Below, in pieces: positions 35,026 to 44,178 of a stretch of DNA of 64,000 bases. A program made the translations under genes and the position numbers. Source of the stretch: Billgrantia endophytica (lineage in GTDB: Bacteria; Pseudomonadota; Gammaproteobacteria; Pseudomonadales; Halomonadaceae); NCBI RefSeq assembly GCF_002879615.1, contig NZ_PNRF01000010.1:62001-126000 (forward strand), written 5' to 3'. The notes beneath the pieces were generated by a model that was given only the letters and a program-made list of their open reading frames with translations, made no database searches and had not been told where the DNA came from. Numbering within the stretch: the first letter of the stretch is position 1; the number at the start of each line of letters is the position of its first letter.

Positions 35026-35887
35026 GAACCGTCTCCGAGTCGATCTCCAGGGAGGTGCGTTGCTTCTCGAAGCGCAGGAGCTGGTCTTCGAGGGAGCCGA
35101 TGGCATTCAGCGACGTGAAGCGCGCCTTGACCGGAGACCGCAGGCCCTTCAGCAGCGACTCGCGGCGATCGCTGGCCTGTGCCTCGTCACGGCTGAGCAA
35201 CAGTGCCGCCAGGGTATGGCGGTCGAGGCGGTAGCAGTTTTCGAAGTCATGGGTCTGCTGGCACAGATTCTGTGCCAGGGGCCAGAGGAGGTGGCGTGAC
35301 GAACTCAGCAACAGCAGCTCTCCGTGCACGCCTTCGCGTCGACAGCGGGCACGCTCCCGACGCAGATCACTGGTCAGTTGATGGGCGGACCAGAGAGGAA
35401 GCCCCGGTACCAGGCGGACTCGCTGGCGAGTGGCGAACTGCAGCGGTTGCAACTGACGGTTGCGGGCCAGTCCGGGGAGCACCAGGATCAACATCACAAG
35501 TCCGGAAAACAGGGCCTGTTCAAAGCCCAGCAGATCCTGGACCGACCACCAGGTCAGGGCGGCCAAGGCGACGGTCAGGCCCAGCATCCAGCTTGGCTGG
35601 GGCAGCATCAACAGCGCCGGCCAGATCCATATCCACAGCGCATGGCGCTCGGGATCCGTCCACAGCAGGCTTGCCAGCAGCAGGCTCGGCACCAATTGCC
35701 AGGGCAGTGTGGCGGGGCGGAGATGGCTGAACTCGATCCTGATGGCGGTAACCGTCAACCAGGCGACCCCCAGCCACAGTAGCAGGGCGCTCGTGACCAG
35801 TTCCGTCTGGTGAGCCAGCAGGGCCAGCAGAAGTGCCGCGGCCAGCAGGTTCAGGCGCATCAATCCGACTTTGTACTTGCTTTGCAT
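35015..35887 (-). CDS. Membrane protein with possible degenerate GGDEF-like domain (first of pair)
   Basis: A 290-residue protein with four to six hydrophobic segments in residues 8-140 and a soluble C-terminal half. There PGLPLWSAHQLTSDLRRERA resembles the LTGLxNRxxFxxxLxxxxxRA helix, and CYRLDRHTLAALLLS (about 218-232) resembles the strand holding GGDEF, with DRHTL in its place. It overlaps the next gene, which has the same architecture, so the two may form a complex. The start follows AAGG at close spacing (4 bases). A 27-base tandem repeat begins two bases upstream. Confidence 0.55.
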   Translation of the reverse strand: MQSKYKVGLMRLNLLAAALLLALLAHQTELVTSALLLWLGVAWLTVTAIRIEFSHLRPATLPWQLVPSLLLASLLWTDPERHALWIWIWPALLMLPQPSWMLGLTVALAALTWWSVQDLLGFEQALFSGLVMLILVLPGLARNRQLQPLQFATRQRVRLVPGLPLWSAHQLTSDLRRERARCRREGVHGELLLLSSSRHLLWPLAQNLCQQTHDFENCYRLDRHTLAALLLSRDEAQASDRRESLLKGLRSPVKARFTSLNAIGSLEDQLLRFEKQRTSLEIDSETVHGR

Positions 35888-35888
35888 G

Positions 35889-35942
35889 GTGCCTTACTAT
35901 GGTGGCCTACCCGATGTGCCTTACTATGGTGGCCTACTCGAT
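35889..35942. repeat. Tandem 27-base direct repeat
   Basis: Two abutting copies (35889-35915 and 35916-35942), each beginning GTGCCTTACTATGG, differ at one base (C/T near the end). A fragment GTGCC recurs nearby at 35946. The array lies between the membrane GGDEF-like gene (minus) and proA (plus); on the minus strand each copy carries the AAGG used as a ribosome site. Confidence 0.9.
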
Positions 35943-36006
35943 GTAGTGCCAGTATAACGTTCGCAGCGCTGTCTGGCGCCCTGGCCCAGGAGACCTTCGC
36001 ACCCCC

Positions 36007-37314
36007 ATGTCTGATTTCGCCTCCCAGACCGAACCCGCGGCTGCGGCCCATGAGATCGGTGATGTCGACGCCTATATGGTGCGTCTCGGCAAGGCCGCCC
36101 GAATGGCTGCAACCCAGATGCGGCGCGCTGTCACCGCCGACAAGAACGGCGCTTTGCTGGCCATGGCCGACCATCTGCAGCGTGATCGTGTCGCGGTACT
36201 GGCGGCCAATGCCGAGGACCTTGCTCGTGGTCGCGAGAGCGGGCTCGATGCCGCCTTGCTGGATCGCCTGGCACTCGATGATGCCCGCCTGGATGCCATG
36301 ATCGAGGGATTGCGTCAGGTCGCTGCCCTGCCGGATCCGGTCGGCGAGATAGACGGCTTGCATGCCCGGCCCAGCGGTATCCAGGTGGGCCAGATGCGCG
36401 TGCCGCTTGGCGTGATCGGCATCATCTATGAATCACGCCCCAATGTGACCATGGAGGCCGCCAGCCTCTGCCTGAAGTCCGGCAACGCCTGTATCCTGCG
36501 CGGTGGCTCCGAAGCGTGGGCATCCAATGCCGCGATTGCCTCCTGCATCCGGAGTGGCCTGCGCGAGGCGGGGCTGCCGGAAGCGACCGTTCAGGTCGTG
36601 TCGACGACCGATCGTGCTGCGGTGGGCTGTCTCATCTCGATGCCGGAATACGTCGATGTGATCATACCCCGAGGCGGAAAGTCCCTGATCGAGCGTGTTT
36701 CACGTGAGGCCAGTGTGCCTGTCATCAAGCACCTCGACGGGGTCTGCCACGTCTATATCGATGCCACGGCCGACCCGGAAAAGGCGCTGGCGATCGCTGT
36801 CAATGCCAAGACCCAGCGCTATGGCACCTGCAATACCATGGAAACGCTGCTGGTCGACGCTCCGGTATCCGAGTCTCTGCTGCCCCGGCTGGCCGCGGCG
36901 TATGCGGAACACGGCGTAGCGCTGCGGGGCTGTGACAGGACCCGGGCCGTGCTCGGTGATATCCCTGTGGCCAGCGAGGAAGACTGGTACGCGGAGTATC
37001 TCGCACCGGTGCTGGCCATTCGGGTAGTGGACGGTATCGAGGCTGCGATCGAGCACATCGAACGTTACGGTTCTCATCACACCGACGCCATCATTACCGA
37101 TCACTATGGGCTTGCGCGGCGCTTCATGGCCGAGGTGGATTCCAGCTCGGTCATCGTCAATGCCTCGACTCGATTCGCCGACGGCTTCGAATATGGCCTG
37201 GGGGCGGAGATCGGGATCTCCACCGACAAGCTGCATGCCCGTGGCCCGGTGGGTCTCGAAGGGCTCACCACGCGCAAGTACGTGGTGCTGGGCGATGGCC
37301 AGGTGCGCCGATGA
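36007..37314 (+). CDS. proA: Gamma-glutamyl phosphate reductase ProA
   Basis: NADPH-dependent reduction of glutamyl phosphate to glutamate semialdehyde, second step of proline synthesis. The active-site cysteine lies in [47 protein letters not shown] and [14 protein letters not shown] are family motifs. Length 435 is slightly above E. coli (417) because of an acidic N-terminus. nadD overlaps its stop codon (ATGA). proB is not in the window. Confidence 0.96.
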   Translation: MSDFASQTEPAAAAHEIGDVDAYMVRLGKAARMAATQMRRAVTADKNGALLAMADHLQRDRVAVLAANAEDLARGRESGLDAALLDRLALDDARLDAMIEGLRQVAALPDPVGEIDGLHARPSGIQVGQMRVPLGVIGIIYESRPNVTMEAASLCLKSGNACILRGGSEAWASNAAIASCIRSGLREAGLPEATVQVVSTTDRAAVGCLISMPEYVDVIIPRGGKSLIERVSREASVPVIKHLDGVCHVYIDATADPEKALAIAVNAKTQRYGTCNTMETLLVDAPVSESLLPRLAAAYAEHGVALRGCDRTRAVLGDIPVASEEDWYAEYLAPVLAIRVVDGIEAAIEHIERYGSHHTDAIITDHYGLARRFMAEVDSSSVIVNASTRFADGFEYGLGAEIGISTDKLHARGPVGLEGLTTRKYVVLGDGQVRR

Positions 37315-38021
37315 CCGATGAGGACGAGCGGGCTGCAAGAAAGCCGGTTCGCACGAACGAAGGCACGGCCATGACACAACGGCGTGTCGCCATGCTTGGC
37401 GGTACCTTCGACCCCGTCCATCTCGGGCACTTGCGCAGTGCCGTGGAGCTGCGCGAGCTGCTGTCCCTGGATCGCGTGCACATGGTCGCTGCCGGGGTGC
37501 CGCCGCTCCGGGGCGAGCCGAGGGTGACGCCCGAGGAGCGACTGGAGCTGCTACGGCTCGGCATCGGTGATACGCCGGGGCTGGTGGCCGACCCGCGGGA
37601 GCTGCGGCGCGATGGTCCTTCCTTCAGCGCCGATACGCTGGCGAGCCTGCGCCAGGAGTATGGTGCCGAGGCGCGCCTGGTCATGGCCCTGGGGCATGAC
37701 GCTTTCCTGCGCCTGGCCGATTGGCATTCTCCATCGCGGCTGTTCGAGCTGGCCCACCTGGTGGTCATCGATCGCCCCGACTTCAAGGCCCCGTTGCCCG
37801 CCGCTTTGGTCGAGCTGATCCGGGGCAGGGAGGTCGATGGCGTCGAGACTCTCTTCGAGGCCCCGTCGGGAGGGCTGCTGCGCGTGGCACTGCCGACACG
37901 CATGGCGATATCAGCCACGGACGTGCGCCATCGACTGGCTAGTGGGGCAACGGTCCGTTACCTGTTGCCTGAATCCGTTGAAGAACGAATATACGAAAGA
38001 AAACTCTATCTGGTTCAGTGA
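37311..38021 (+). CDS. nadD: Nicotinate-nucleotide adenylyltransferase NadD
   Basis: Adenylates nicotinate mononucleotide in NAD synthesis. The nucleotidyltransferase motif [20 protein letters not shown] is near residue 28, and the second motif [13 protein letters not shown] near the C-terminus. Length 236 from the ATG overlapping proA. The ATG at 37371 ([10 protein letters not shown]) would give 216 residues, closer to relatives (about 213), and cannot be excluded. First of nadD-rsfS-rlmH. Confidence 0.95.
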   Translation: MTDEDERAARKPVRTNEGTAMTQRRVAMLGGTFDPVHLGHLRSAVELRELLSLDRVHMVAAGVPPLRGEPRVTPEERLELLRLGIGDTPGLVADPRELRRDGPSFSADTLASLRQEYGAEARLVMALGHDAFLRLADWHSPSRLFELAHLVVIDRPDFKAPLPAALVELIRGREVDGVETLFEAPSGGLLRVALPTRMAISATDVRHRLASGATVRYLLPESVEERIYERKLYLVQ

Positions 38022-38088
38022 ACGCTGCCAGCCGCCTCGCAAGAGGATACAATGGGTATCGACCAAGACTTCCCGTTGACGAGGGGCT

Positions 38089-38451
38089 ATGCACATCGAT
38101 TCGCTCAAGACTCTAGTGGTAGGCGCACTGGAAGACCTGAAGGCCAGGGACGTGGCAATACTGGACGTCTCGCGACTCACCAGCGTCACCGACCTGATGA
38201 TACTGGCGAGCGGTACGTCCACCCGTCATGTGGCGGCGTTGGCCAATCACGTCGTCGAGCAGGCCAAGGCCCAGGGTCTTCGGCCCCTCGGCGTCGAGGG
38301 GCAGGCCGACTCCGACTGGGTGCTGGTAGACCTTGGTGACATTGTGGTCCATGTCATGCTGCCCGAGACCCGCCAGCTCTACGACCTCGAGCGACTCTGG
38401 GCGGACCTGCCGGATGATATCGAGCTCCGCGAGGAGCACCGAGGGGCATGA
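38089..38451 (+). CDS. rsfS: Ribosomal silencing factor RsfS
   Basis: Binds L14 on the large subunit and blocks subunit joining when nutrients are low. DLMILASGTSTRHVAALANHVVE and the following GVEGQADSDWVLVDLGDIVVHVM, read as consecutive motifs, are typical. Length 120 (E. coli 105). GAGGGG precedes the ATG at good spacing. It overlaps rlmH by ATGA; nadD-rsfS-rlmH is a standard order. Confidence 0.96.
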   Translation: MHIDSLKTLVVGALEDLKARDVAILDVSRLTSVTDLMILASGTSTRHVAALANHVVEQAKAQGLRPLGVEGQADSDWVLVDLGDIVVHVMLPETRQLYDLERLWADLPDDIELREEHRGA

Positions 38452-38915
38452 AAGTCCGCCTACTGGCGGTGGGTACCCGCATGCCGGCCTGGGTGAACGA
38501 AGGGGTGGAGGAATACCGCAGGCGGTTGCCCCGGGATTTTGCCTTGGTGATCGAAGAAGTCCCCCCTGGTCAGCGTGGCAAGAATGCCGACGTGGCACGT
38601 GCCGTCTCGCTCGAGGCACAACGAATCCGTGACCGTCTTCGGGGGGAGGAGTTCACGGTGGCCCTGGAAGTTGGCGGCAAGGCATGGAGTACCGAGCGAC
38701 TGGCTCAGGAGGCCGAAGAGTGGCGGCTGGAGGGGCGTGACGTGGTACTGATGGTCGGTGGTCCCGACGGTTTGTCACCCGAGCTATCCGGCAGTGCCGA
38801 CAGGCGTTGGTCGCTATCGCCGTTGACCCTGCCCCATCCGCTGGTAAGGGTCATCCTGGCCGAGCAGCTCTATCGTGCCTGGACCCTGATGGTGGGACAC
38901 CCATATCACCGCTGA
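38448..38915 (+). CDS. rlmH: 23S rRNA pseudouridine1915 N3-methyltransferase RlmH
   Basis: SPOUT methyltransferase acting on pseudouridine 1915 of helix 69 in assembled 70S ribosomes. MKVRLLAVGTRMPAWV at the start and VVLMVGGPDGLSPEL, LSPLTLPHPLVRVILAEQLY and the C-terminal VGHPYHR form the SAM knot. Length 155 equals E. coli RlmH. PBP2 follows after 42 bases. Confidence 0.97.
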   Translation: MKVRLLAVGTRMPAWVNEGVEEYRRRLPRDFALVIEEVPPGQRGKNADVARAVSLEAQRIRDRLRGEEFTVALEVGGKAWSTERLAQEAEEWRLEGRDVVLMVGGPDGLSPELSGSADRRWSLSPLTLPHPLVRVILAEQLYRAWTLMVGHPYHR

Positions 38916-38957
38916 TCGGCGGTTGCTCAGCCAACTCTTTTCGAGGTCCTTGCCGGC

Positions 38958-40865
38958 ATGCGTTTTCGCCGTGACACCCTGAAAAATCCGCAGCAGGAGC
39001 TGCGCATCTTTCGAGTGCGCTCGCTGTTGGCGACCTTGCTGGTCCTGACGCTCACTGGACTGCTGATGGGGCGGATGGTCTACCTGCAGGTGGTTCAGCA
39101 TGAGATATACAGCACACGCTCGGAGAAAAACCGTGTGCGGGTCGAGCCTCTGCCGCCGACTCGCGGGCTGATTCATGATCGCAACGGCGTACTGTTGGCT
39201 GAAAATCGACCCACCTACAATCTGACGCTGACGCGCGAGCGGGTCGAGGATCTCGAGGGCACGCTCGACCTGCTGGAGGCGTTGCTCGAACTGTCGGTCG
39301 AAGAGGCCGAGGCCTTCCGGGTACGCTCCCGGCAGCGTCAAAGACCCTTCCAGCCGGCCCTCCTGATGAGTGATCTCAACGAGGAGCAGATAGCCCACCT
39401 GGCGGTCAATCGGCATCGCCTGCCCGGTATCGAGATCGAGGCGCAGCTACTGCGTTACTATCCCGATGCCGAGATCATGGCGCATGCCCTGGGCTATGTG
39501 GGGCGCATCAATGCCGAAGAGCTGAAGACGCTCGATGCCGGTCGTTACGCCGGCACCCATTTCATTGGCAAGACCGGAGTGGAGCGCTTCTACGAAGACG
39601 TGCTGCATGGTCAGGCCGGCTTGCGCAAGGTCGAGACCAACGCCCGTGGCCGGGTATTGCGTGAGCTTGGCCGCACCGACCCGGTGCCGGGACAGAACCT
39701 GAGGCTGACGCTGGACAAGGAACTGCAGATCCTTGCCTATGAGCTGCTCGATGGGCGCCGCGGCTCCATTGTCGCCATCGCACCGAAAACCGGCGAGATA
39801 TTGGCCATGGTGTCGGCGCCTGGATTCGACAGCAACCAGTTCGTCACCGGGATCGACTTCGCCTCCTACCGGGCGCTGCAGGAAGACATCGACCTGCCAT
39901 TGTTCAATCGGGCGATTCGAGGGCAGTATCCTCCGGGGTCGACCATCAAGCCGTTCCTGGCCATGGCCGGGCTGATCGAGGGAGCCATCACCCCTGACCG
40001 GACGATCAACGACCCCGGGTTCTACCAGTTGCCCAACGATTCGCGGCGCTACCGCAACTGGCTTCGCTGGGGGCATGGCCGCGTGGACATGGAGCGTTCG
40101 ATTGCGGTTTCCAATAACACCTATTACTACTCCCTGGCTCATGAACTGGGTATCGATCGACTGCATGAGCAGATGAGCGCCTTCGGGTTTGGCCAGCGTG
40201 TCGGCCATGATGTCTTCGGTGAAAGCGCCGCCCTGATGCCCTCCCGGGAGTGGAAGCGGGGGCGTTTCGGGCAACCCTGGTTTCCCGGTGAAACCCTGTC
40301 GGTGGGAATCGGCCAGGGGTACTGGCAAGTGACCCCCCTGCAGCTCGCAACGGCAACCGCCGTTCTGGCCAACCGCGGGGAGTGGGTGAGGCCGCGTCTG
40401 GCCAGTCAAATCGACGATGAGCCCGTATCGCTCCAGCTTCCGGGTACGCCGCCTGATCTCGCGGTCAACGACGGGGCCTGGTGGGACCGGGTCTTCTCGG
40501 GCATGGAAAAGGTGCTTACCGGACACGAGGGAACCGCCAGGCGTACCGGGGTAGGACTCGAATATCGCATGGGTGGCAAGTCTGGTACTGCCCAGGTTTT
40601 CTCACTGGGACAGGACCAGCGCTACAACGCCGATGAGCTTGCCGAGCGGCTGCGTGACCACGCCCTTTTCATGGCTTTCGCACCCTTGGAGGATCCACAG
40701 ATTGCCGTAGCGGTAATCGTCGAGAATGCCGGTGGCGGCAGCACCCATGCGGCTCACCTGGCCAGGGCCATGACCGATGCCTGGTTGCTGGAAGAGGAAG
40801 CACTGGATGTCGAAGAGCTGCGAGAGGCAATGGAAAATGACACCGGCAGCGTGGCGGGAAACTGA
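38958..40865 (+). CDS. mrdA: Peptidoglycan transpeptidase PBP2 (MrdA)
   Basis: Class B penicillin-binding protein, the transpeptidase of the elongasome. One membrane segment at about residues 20-42, then the dimerisation region with LPPTRGLIHDRNGVLLAENRP. The transpeptidase motifs are PPGSTIKPFLAMAGL (active serine), SNN in IAVSNNTYYYS, and GGKSGTAQVF. Length 635 is normal. rodA begins 4 bases after its stop, the usual pair. Confidence 0.97.
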   Translation: MRFRRDTLKNPQQELRIFRVRSLLATLLVLTLTGLLMGRMVYLQVVQHEIYSTRSEKNRVRVEPLPPTRGLIHDRNGVLLAENRPTYNLTLTRERVEDLEGTLDLLEALLELSVEEAEAFRVRSRQRQRPFQPALLMSDLNEEQIAHLAVNRHRLPGIEIEAQLLRYYPDAEIMAHALGYVGRINAEELKTLDAGRYAGTHFIGKTGVERFYEDVLHGQAGLRKVETNARGRVLRELGRTDPVPGQNLRLTLDKELQILAYELLDGRRGSIVAIAPKTGEILAMVSAPGFDSNQFVTGIDFASYRALQEDIDLPLFNRAIRGQYPPGSTIKPFLAMAGLIEGAITPDRTINDPGFYQLPNDSRRYRNWLRWGHGRVDMERSIAVSNNTYYYSLAHELGIDRLHEQMSAFGFGQRVGHDVFGESAALMPSREWKRGRFGQPWFPGETLSVGIGQGYWQVTPLQLATATAVLANRGEWVRPRLASQIDDEPVSLQLPGTPPDLAVNDGAWWDRVFSGMEKVLTGHEGTARRTGVGLEYRMGGKSGTAQVFSLGQDQRYNADELAERLRDHALFMAFAPLEDPQIAVAVIVENAGGGSTHAAHLARAMTDAWLLEEEALDVEELREAMENDTGSVAGN

Positions 40866-40868
40866 TTC

Positions 40869-42029
40869 ATGGCATTGATCGATCTGGCTAGAGGACTGCG
40901 CGCCCACCCGGTTCGGGCCCCCGAGAGCGGCATCGCCCGGCGCAAGAGCCTCTGGGAGCGTACCCACCTGGACCCCTGGCTCTTGCTGATGCTGCTGGTG
41001 TTGATGGCGGCGGGGCTGGCAATGCTCTATAGCGCCAGTGGCCAGCGCATCGAGGTGGTGATTGCCCAGGGGACGCGGTTCCTGGTGGCAGTGGTCATCA
41101 TGCTGGTGCTGGCGCAGCTGACGCCTACCACCTTGCTGCGCTGGTCACCGCTGATCTATGGCGGTGCCGTATTGATGCTGCTGGCAGTGGAGCTGGTTGG
41201 TGATGTCGGCATGGGGGCCAAGCGCTGGCTGGTCATTCCCGGTGTGGTGCGTTTTCAGCCGTCGGAGCTGATGAAGCTGGCCATGCCGCTGATGGTGGCG
41301 GCCTGGTTGAGCCGTCGTGAGTTGCCACCGCGCTGGTATGACCTGGCATTGTGCGCCGTGCTGATTGGCGTGCCGGTGGTGATGATCGCACGTCAGCCGG
41401 ATCTCGGCACGTCGCTGCTGGTGATTAGTGCGGCGGTGTTCGTGGTGCTGCTGGCCGGCCTGTCCTGGCGCTTCATCGGCGCACTGGCGGCATTGGCGGC
41501 AGCGGCACTTCCGCTGCTGTGGATGAGCCTGCATAGTTACCAGCGCCAGCGTGTGCTGACGTTTCTTGACCCCAACAGTGATCCGCTTGGCTCCGGTTGG
41601 AACATCATCCAGTCGACGACGGCCATCGGTAGTGGCGGCATGTGGGGCAAGGGTTGGCTGCAGGGTACCCAGTCGCAGCTGGAGTTTCTCCCCGAGCGTC
41701 ATACGGATTTCATCGTGGCGGTGCTCGGCGAGGAATTCGGCCTGATCGGAATGCTCGTGATACTCGTGCTGTACCTGCTGATCGTGACGCGGGGTCTATG
41801 GCTGGCGGCAGGTGCGCACGATACGTTCGGGCGCCTGGTCGGAGGCAGTATCATCTTGACTTTCTTCATTTATGTCTTCGTCAATGTGGGCATGGTGAGC
41901 GGTATCCTGCCGGTGGTGGGCGTGCCCTTGCCGCTGGTCAGCTATGGGGGGACCTCCAGCGTGACCTTGCTGGCCGGTTTCGGTATTCTCATGTCCATTC
42001 ATGGTCACCGTCGCCTGTTGCCGCGTTAG
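40869..42029 (+). CDS. rodA: Rod-shape glycosyltransferase RodA
   Basis: SEDS-family peptidoglycan polymerase working with PBP2 in side-wall growth. Ten or so hydrophobic segments; motifs GAKRWLVIPGVVRFQPSELM, HTDFIVAVLGEEFGLIG and VGVPLPLVSYGGTSSVTLLA are characteristic. The catalytic Asp lies in the WNIIQSTTAIG region loop (NSDPLGSGWNIIQS). Length 386 (E. coli 370). Third in rlmH-mrdA-rodA-mltB. Confidence 0.96.
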   Translation: MALIDLARGLRAHPVRAPESGIARRKSLWERTHLDPWLLLMLLVLMAAGLAMLYSASGQRIEVVIAQGTRFLVAVVIMLVLAQLTPTTLLRWSPLIYGGAVLMLLAVELVGDVGMGAKRWLVIPGVVRFQPSELMKLAMPLMVAAWLSRRELPPRWYDLALCAVLIGVPVVMIARQPDLGTSLLVISAAVFVVLLAGLSWRFIGALAALAAAALPLLWMSLHSYQRQRVLTFLDPNSDPLGSGWNIIQSTTAIGSGGMWGKGWLQGTQSQLEFLPERHTDFIVAVLGEEFGLIGMLVILVLYLLIVTRGLWLAAGAHDTFGRLVGGSIILTFFIYVFVNVGMVSGILPVVGVPLPLVSYGGTSSVTLLAGFGILMSIHGHRRLLPR

Positions 42030-42087
42030 CGATGGCATGCGATGGCCGAATCTTATCGACAAGACCCAGTCAGGGAGTGGCAAGCGC

Positions 42088-43149
42088 ATGATGCCAGTGG
42101 GGAAGTGGAAAAGGGTCAGTGGCACTGCCGTGGCGGCATTCGCCTTGTGGGTGCTGGCGCCCGGGTTGAGTGCCGCCGACTTCGACCCTGCGGAACACGA
42201 GGGAGCCCGGCAACTTGTTGATACGCTGGTCGAGCGCGGTATCGAGCGTGATTGGCTGGAGTCGGCCTTGCGCAGCGCCGAGTTCCAGCAGGGTGTGCTG
42301 GATGCCATGGAAGGTGCCGCGGAGCGGCGGCTGCGCTGGGACGAGTACCGGGAAATCTTCCTGCAGCCGGAGCGCATTCACCGGGGTGTGGCCTTTATCG
42401 AGGCTCACCGCGATGCGTTTGCGCGCGCCGAAGCCGAATATGGCGTACCAGCGGAGGTGATTGCCGCCATCATCGGCGTCGAGACCAGCTATGGACGATT
42501 CACCGGGCACCATCGGGTCATCGATTCACTATCGACCCTGGCCTTCCACCATCCCGTTCGTGGCGGTTTCTTTCATGGCGAACTGACAGCCTTTCTCGAA
42601 ATCACCCGGGAGCAGGACGTGGAACCGGGCAGCCTGCAGGGCTCCTATGCCGGAGCCATGGGCTATCCGCAATTCATTCCCACCAGCTATCGCGCCTATG
42701 CCGTGGATTTCGACGGCGATGGGGTTCGTGATCTATGGACGAATCCAGTCGATGCCATCGGCAGTGTCGGCAACTATTTTGCGGAGCATGGCTGGCAGCC
42801 GGATCTGCCGATCTATCATGAGGCCAAGGGACCGGAAGCGCCTCCGAAGGTGATCGACTTCAATCGTACGGCAAGACCCTATGTGAGCGTGGCCGAGCTT
42901 GACGAAGCGGGCATCCGGGTCGAGGGTCTCGAGGACGATGCCACCGTCGTTCCGCTGGCCCTGGAGGTTTCGGAAGAGGCCTGGCGCTACCGGGTGGGGC
43001 ATGAGAACTTCTATGTCATTACACGCTACAACCATAGTCATCTCTATGCCATGGCGGTGACCGAGCTGGCCGAGGCGATCGAGGCATCGCGTGCATTGGA
43101 TGCGCATCAGCTCGAGCCAACGGGCAATGGCGAAGGGGAGGAAGCATGA
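42088..43149 (+). CDS. mltB: Lytic murein transglycosylase B family protein
   Basis: Cleaves glycan strands to anhydro-muropeptides in the periplasm. The catalytic glutamate is in IIGVETSYGRFTG, followed by LAFHHPVRGGFF, GSYAGAMGYPQFIPTSY and DFDGDGVRDLW. A signal peptide (TAVAAFALWVLAPGLSA) follows the ATG at 42088, but there is no lipobox cysteine. It is therefore probably a soluble form, unlike lipoprotein MltB. GGGAG is about 10 bases upstream. Length 353. It overlaps rlpA by ATGA. Confidence 0.93.
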   Translation: MMPVGKWKRVSGTAVAAFALWVLAPGLSAADFDPAEHEGARQLVDTLVERGIERDWLESALRSAEFQQGVLDAMEGAAERRLRWDEYREIFLQPERIHRGVAFIEAHRDAFARAEAEYGVPAEVIAAIIGVETSYGRFTGHHRVIDSLSTLAFHHPVRGGFFHGELTAFLEITREQDVEPGSLQGSYAGAMGYPQFIPTSYRAYAVDFDGDGVRDLWTNPVDAIGSVGNYFAEHGWQPDLPIYHEAKGPEAPPKVIDFNRTARPYVSVAELDEAGIRVEGLEDDATVVPLALEVSEEAWRYRVGHENFYVITRYNHSHLYAMAVTELAEAIEASRALDAHQLEPTGNGEGEEA

Positions 43150-44144
43150 GGCCATGGTATCTCGGCCTGGTGTTGGCCACCTTCCTGGCCGGCTGTGCCG
43201 GTGGTGGTTCACAGCCGTCAGGCCAGCGGGAGGCGGCGGGCACTGCGTCCCCGGCGGCACCCGCCAGCGATGGGCGATACGCCATGTCCGGGGATGCCTA
43301 CCCGGAAGATCCACCCGATGTCAGCGAGATCCCGGATGCCGTTCCCCGCGTGGAGGCACCGTCGCGGGGGGGGAATCGTCCGACCTATGAGGTGTGGGGC
43401 AAGACCTATCAGGTGTTGCCCGACGCCAGAGGCTATGCCCGCCAGGGAACCGCCTCCTGGTATGGCGAAAAATTCCACGGCTATGCCACTTCCAATGGCG
43501 AGATTTACGACATGTACAAGATGAGCGCTGCCCATCGCTCATTACCGCTGCCCACCTATGCGCGCGTCACCAGTCTGGACAACGGCCAGTCGGTCATCGT
43601 CCGGGTCAATGATCGCGGCCCCTTTCACAACGATCGGGAAATCGACCTCTCCTATGCCGCCGCCGCGCGCCTGGATATCCTGGACCACGGTACCGGCCGG
43701 GTGAAGGTCGAAGCGATCGACCCTGAACAGTGGCTGGCGGAAAATGGCCGCAATGACTCGAACCGGAGTGCCCCATCGATGGTCCAATCGCCTCCTGCCG
43801 CTGCGTCGCAGGCTACGATGGCCGAGCCGGCTCGCGAGGCCTCGACCGAGTCTGCCAATGGCCTTGCCCAAGGTGGTCCAGAGCCGAGCCGAGGCACGGC
43901 GGAGCCAGCCGAACCGGGCCAGATCTATCTGCAGATCGCGGCGCTGGGTTCGGGCGACAGCGCCCGGGCGCTGAAGGCGCGGCTCCAGAACGAGCTGTCG
44001 CATCCCGTGCGAGTGGCCGATTCGCCTGGCATGTACCGGGTGCAGGTTGGACCACTGTCCAGCGCAGCCCAGGTCGAGCCTGCCCGCGACGAACTGAGGC
44101 GAGCCGGTTTCGATCAGGCCTTTATCGTCAATGGCGCTGACTGA
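43146..44144 (+). CDS. rlpA: Septal ring lytic transglycosylase-type lipoprotein RlpA
   Basis: Outer-membrane lipoprotein acting on peptide-free (denuded) glycan at the septum. A lipobox LATFLAGC lies at residues 9-16. The double-psi barrel domain (about 95-190) has GTASWYGEKFHGYATSNGE, LPLPTYARVT and VRVNDRGPFHNDREIDLSYAAA. After a low-complexity linker a SPOR domain (about 255-332) begins IYLQIAALGSGDSARAL. Length 332. Position between mltB and dacA is classical. Confidence 0.96.
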   Translation: MRPWYLGLVLATFLAGCAGGGSQPSGQREAAGTASPAAPASDGRYAMSGDAYPEDPPDVSEIPDAVPRVEAPSRGGNRPTYEVWGKTYQVLPDARGYARQGTASWYGEKFHGYATSNGEIYDMYKMSAAHRSLPLPTYARVTSLDNGQSVIVRVNDRGPFHNDREIDLSYAAAARLDILDHGTGRVKVEAIDPEQWLAENGRNDSNRSAPSMVQSPPAAASQATMAEPAREASTESANGLAQGGPEPSRGTAEPAEPGQIYLQIAALGSGDSARALKARLQNELSHPVRVADSPGMYRVQVGPLSSAAQVEPARDELRRAGFDQAFIVNGAD

Positions 44145-44178
44145 TCGGCGCCTTTCCCTGACCATCTCGACGTTTCTG

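Noticed and set aside
35889-35942. CRISPR-like repeat
   Set aside because: The two copies abut with no spacer, and there are only two.
35860-36363. 167-codon minus-strand frame across the tandem repeat
   Set aside because: It runs antisense to proA and its apparent peptide repeat only mirrors the DNA duplication.
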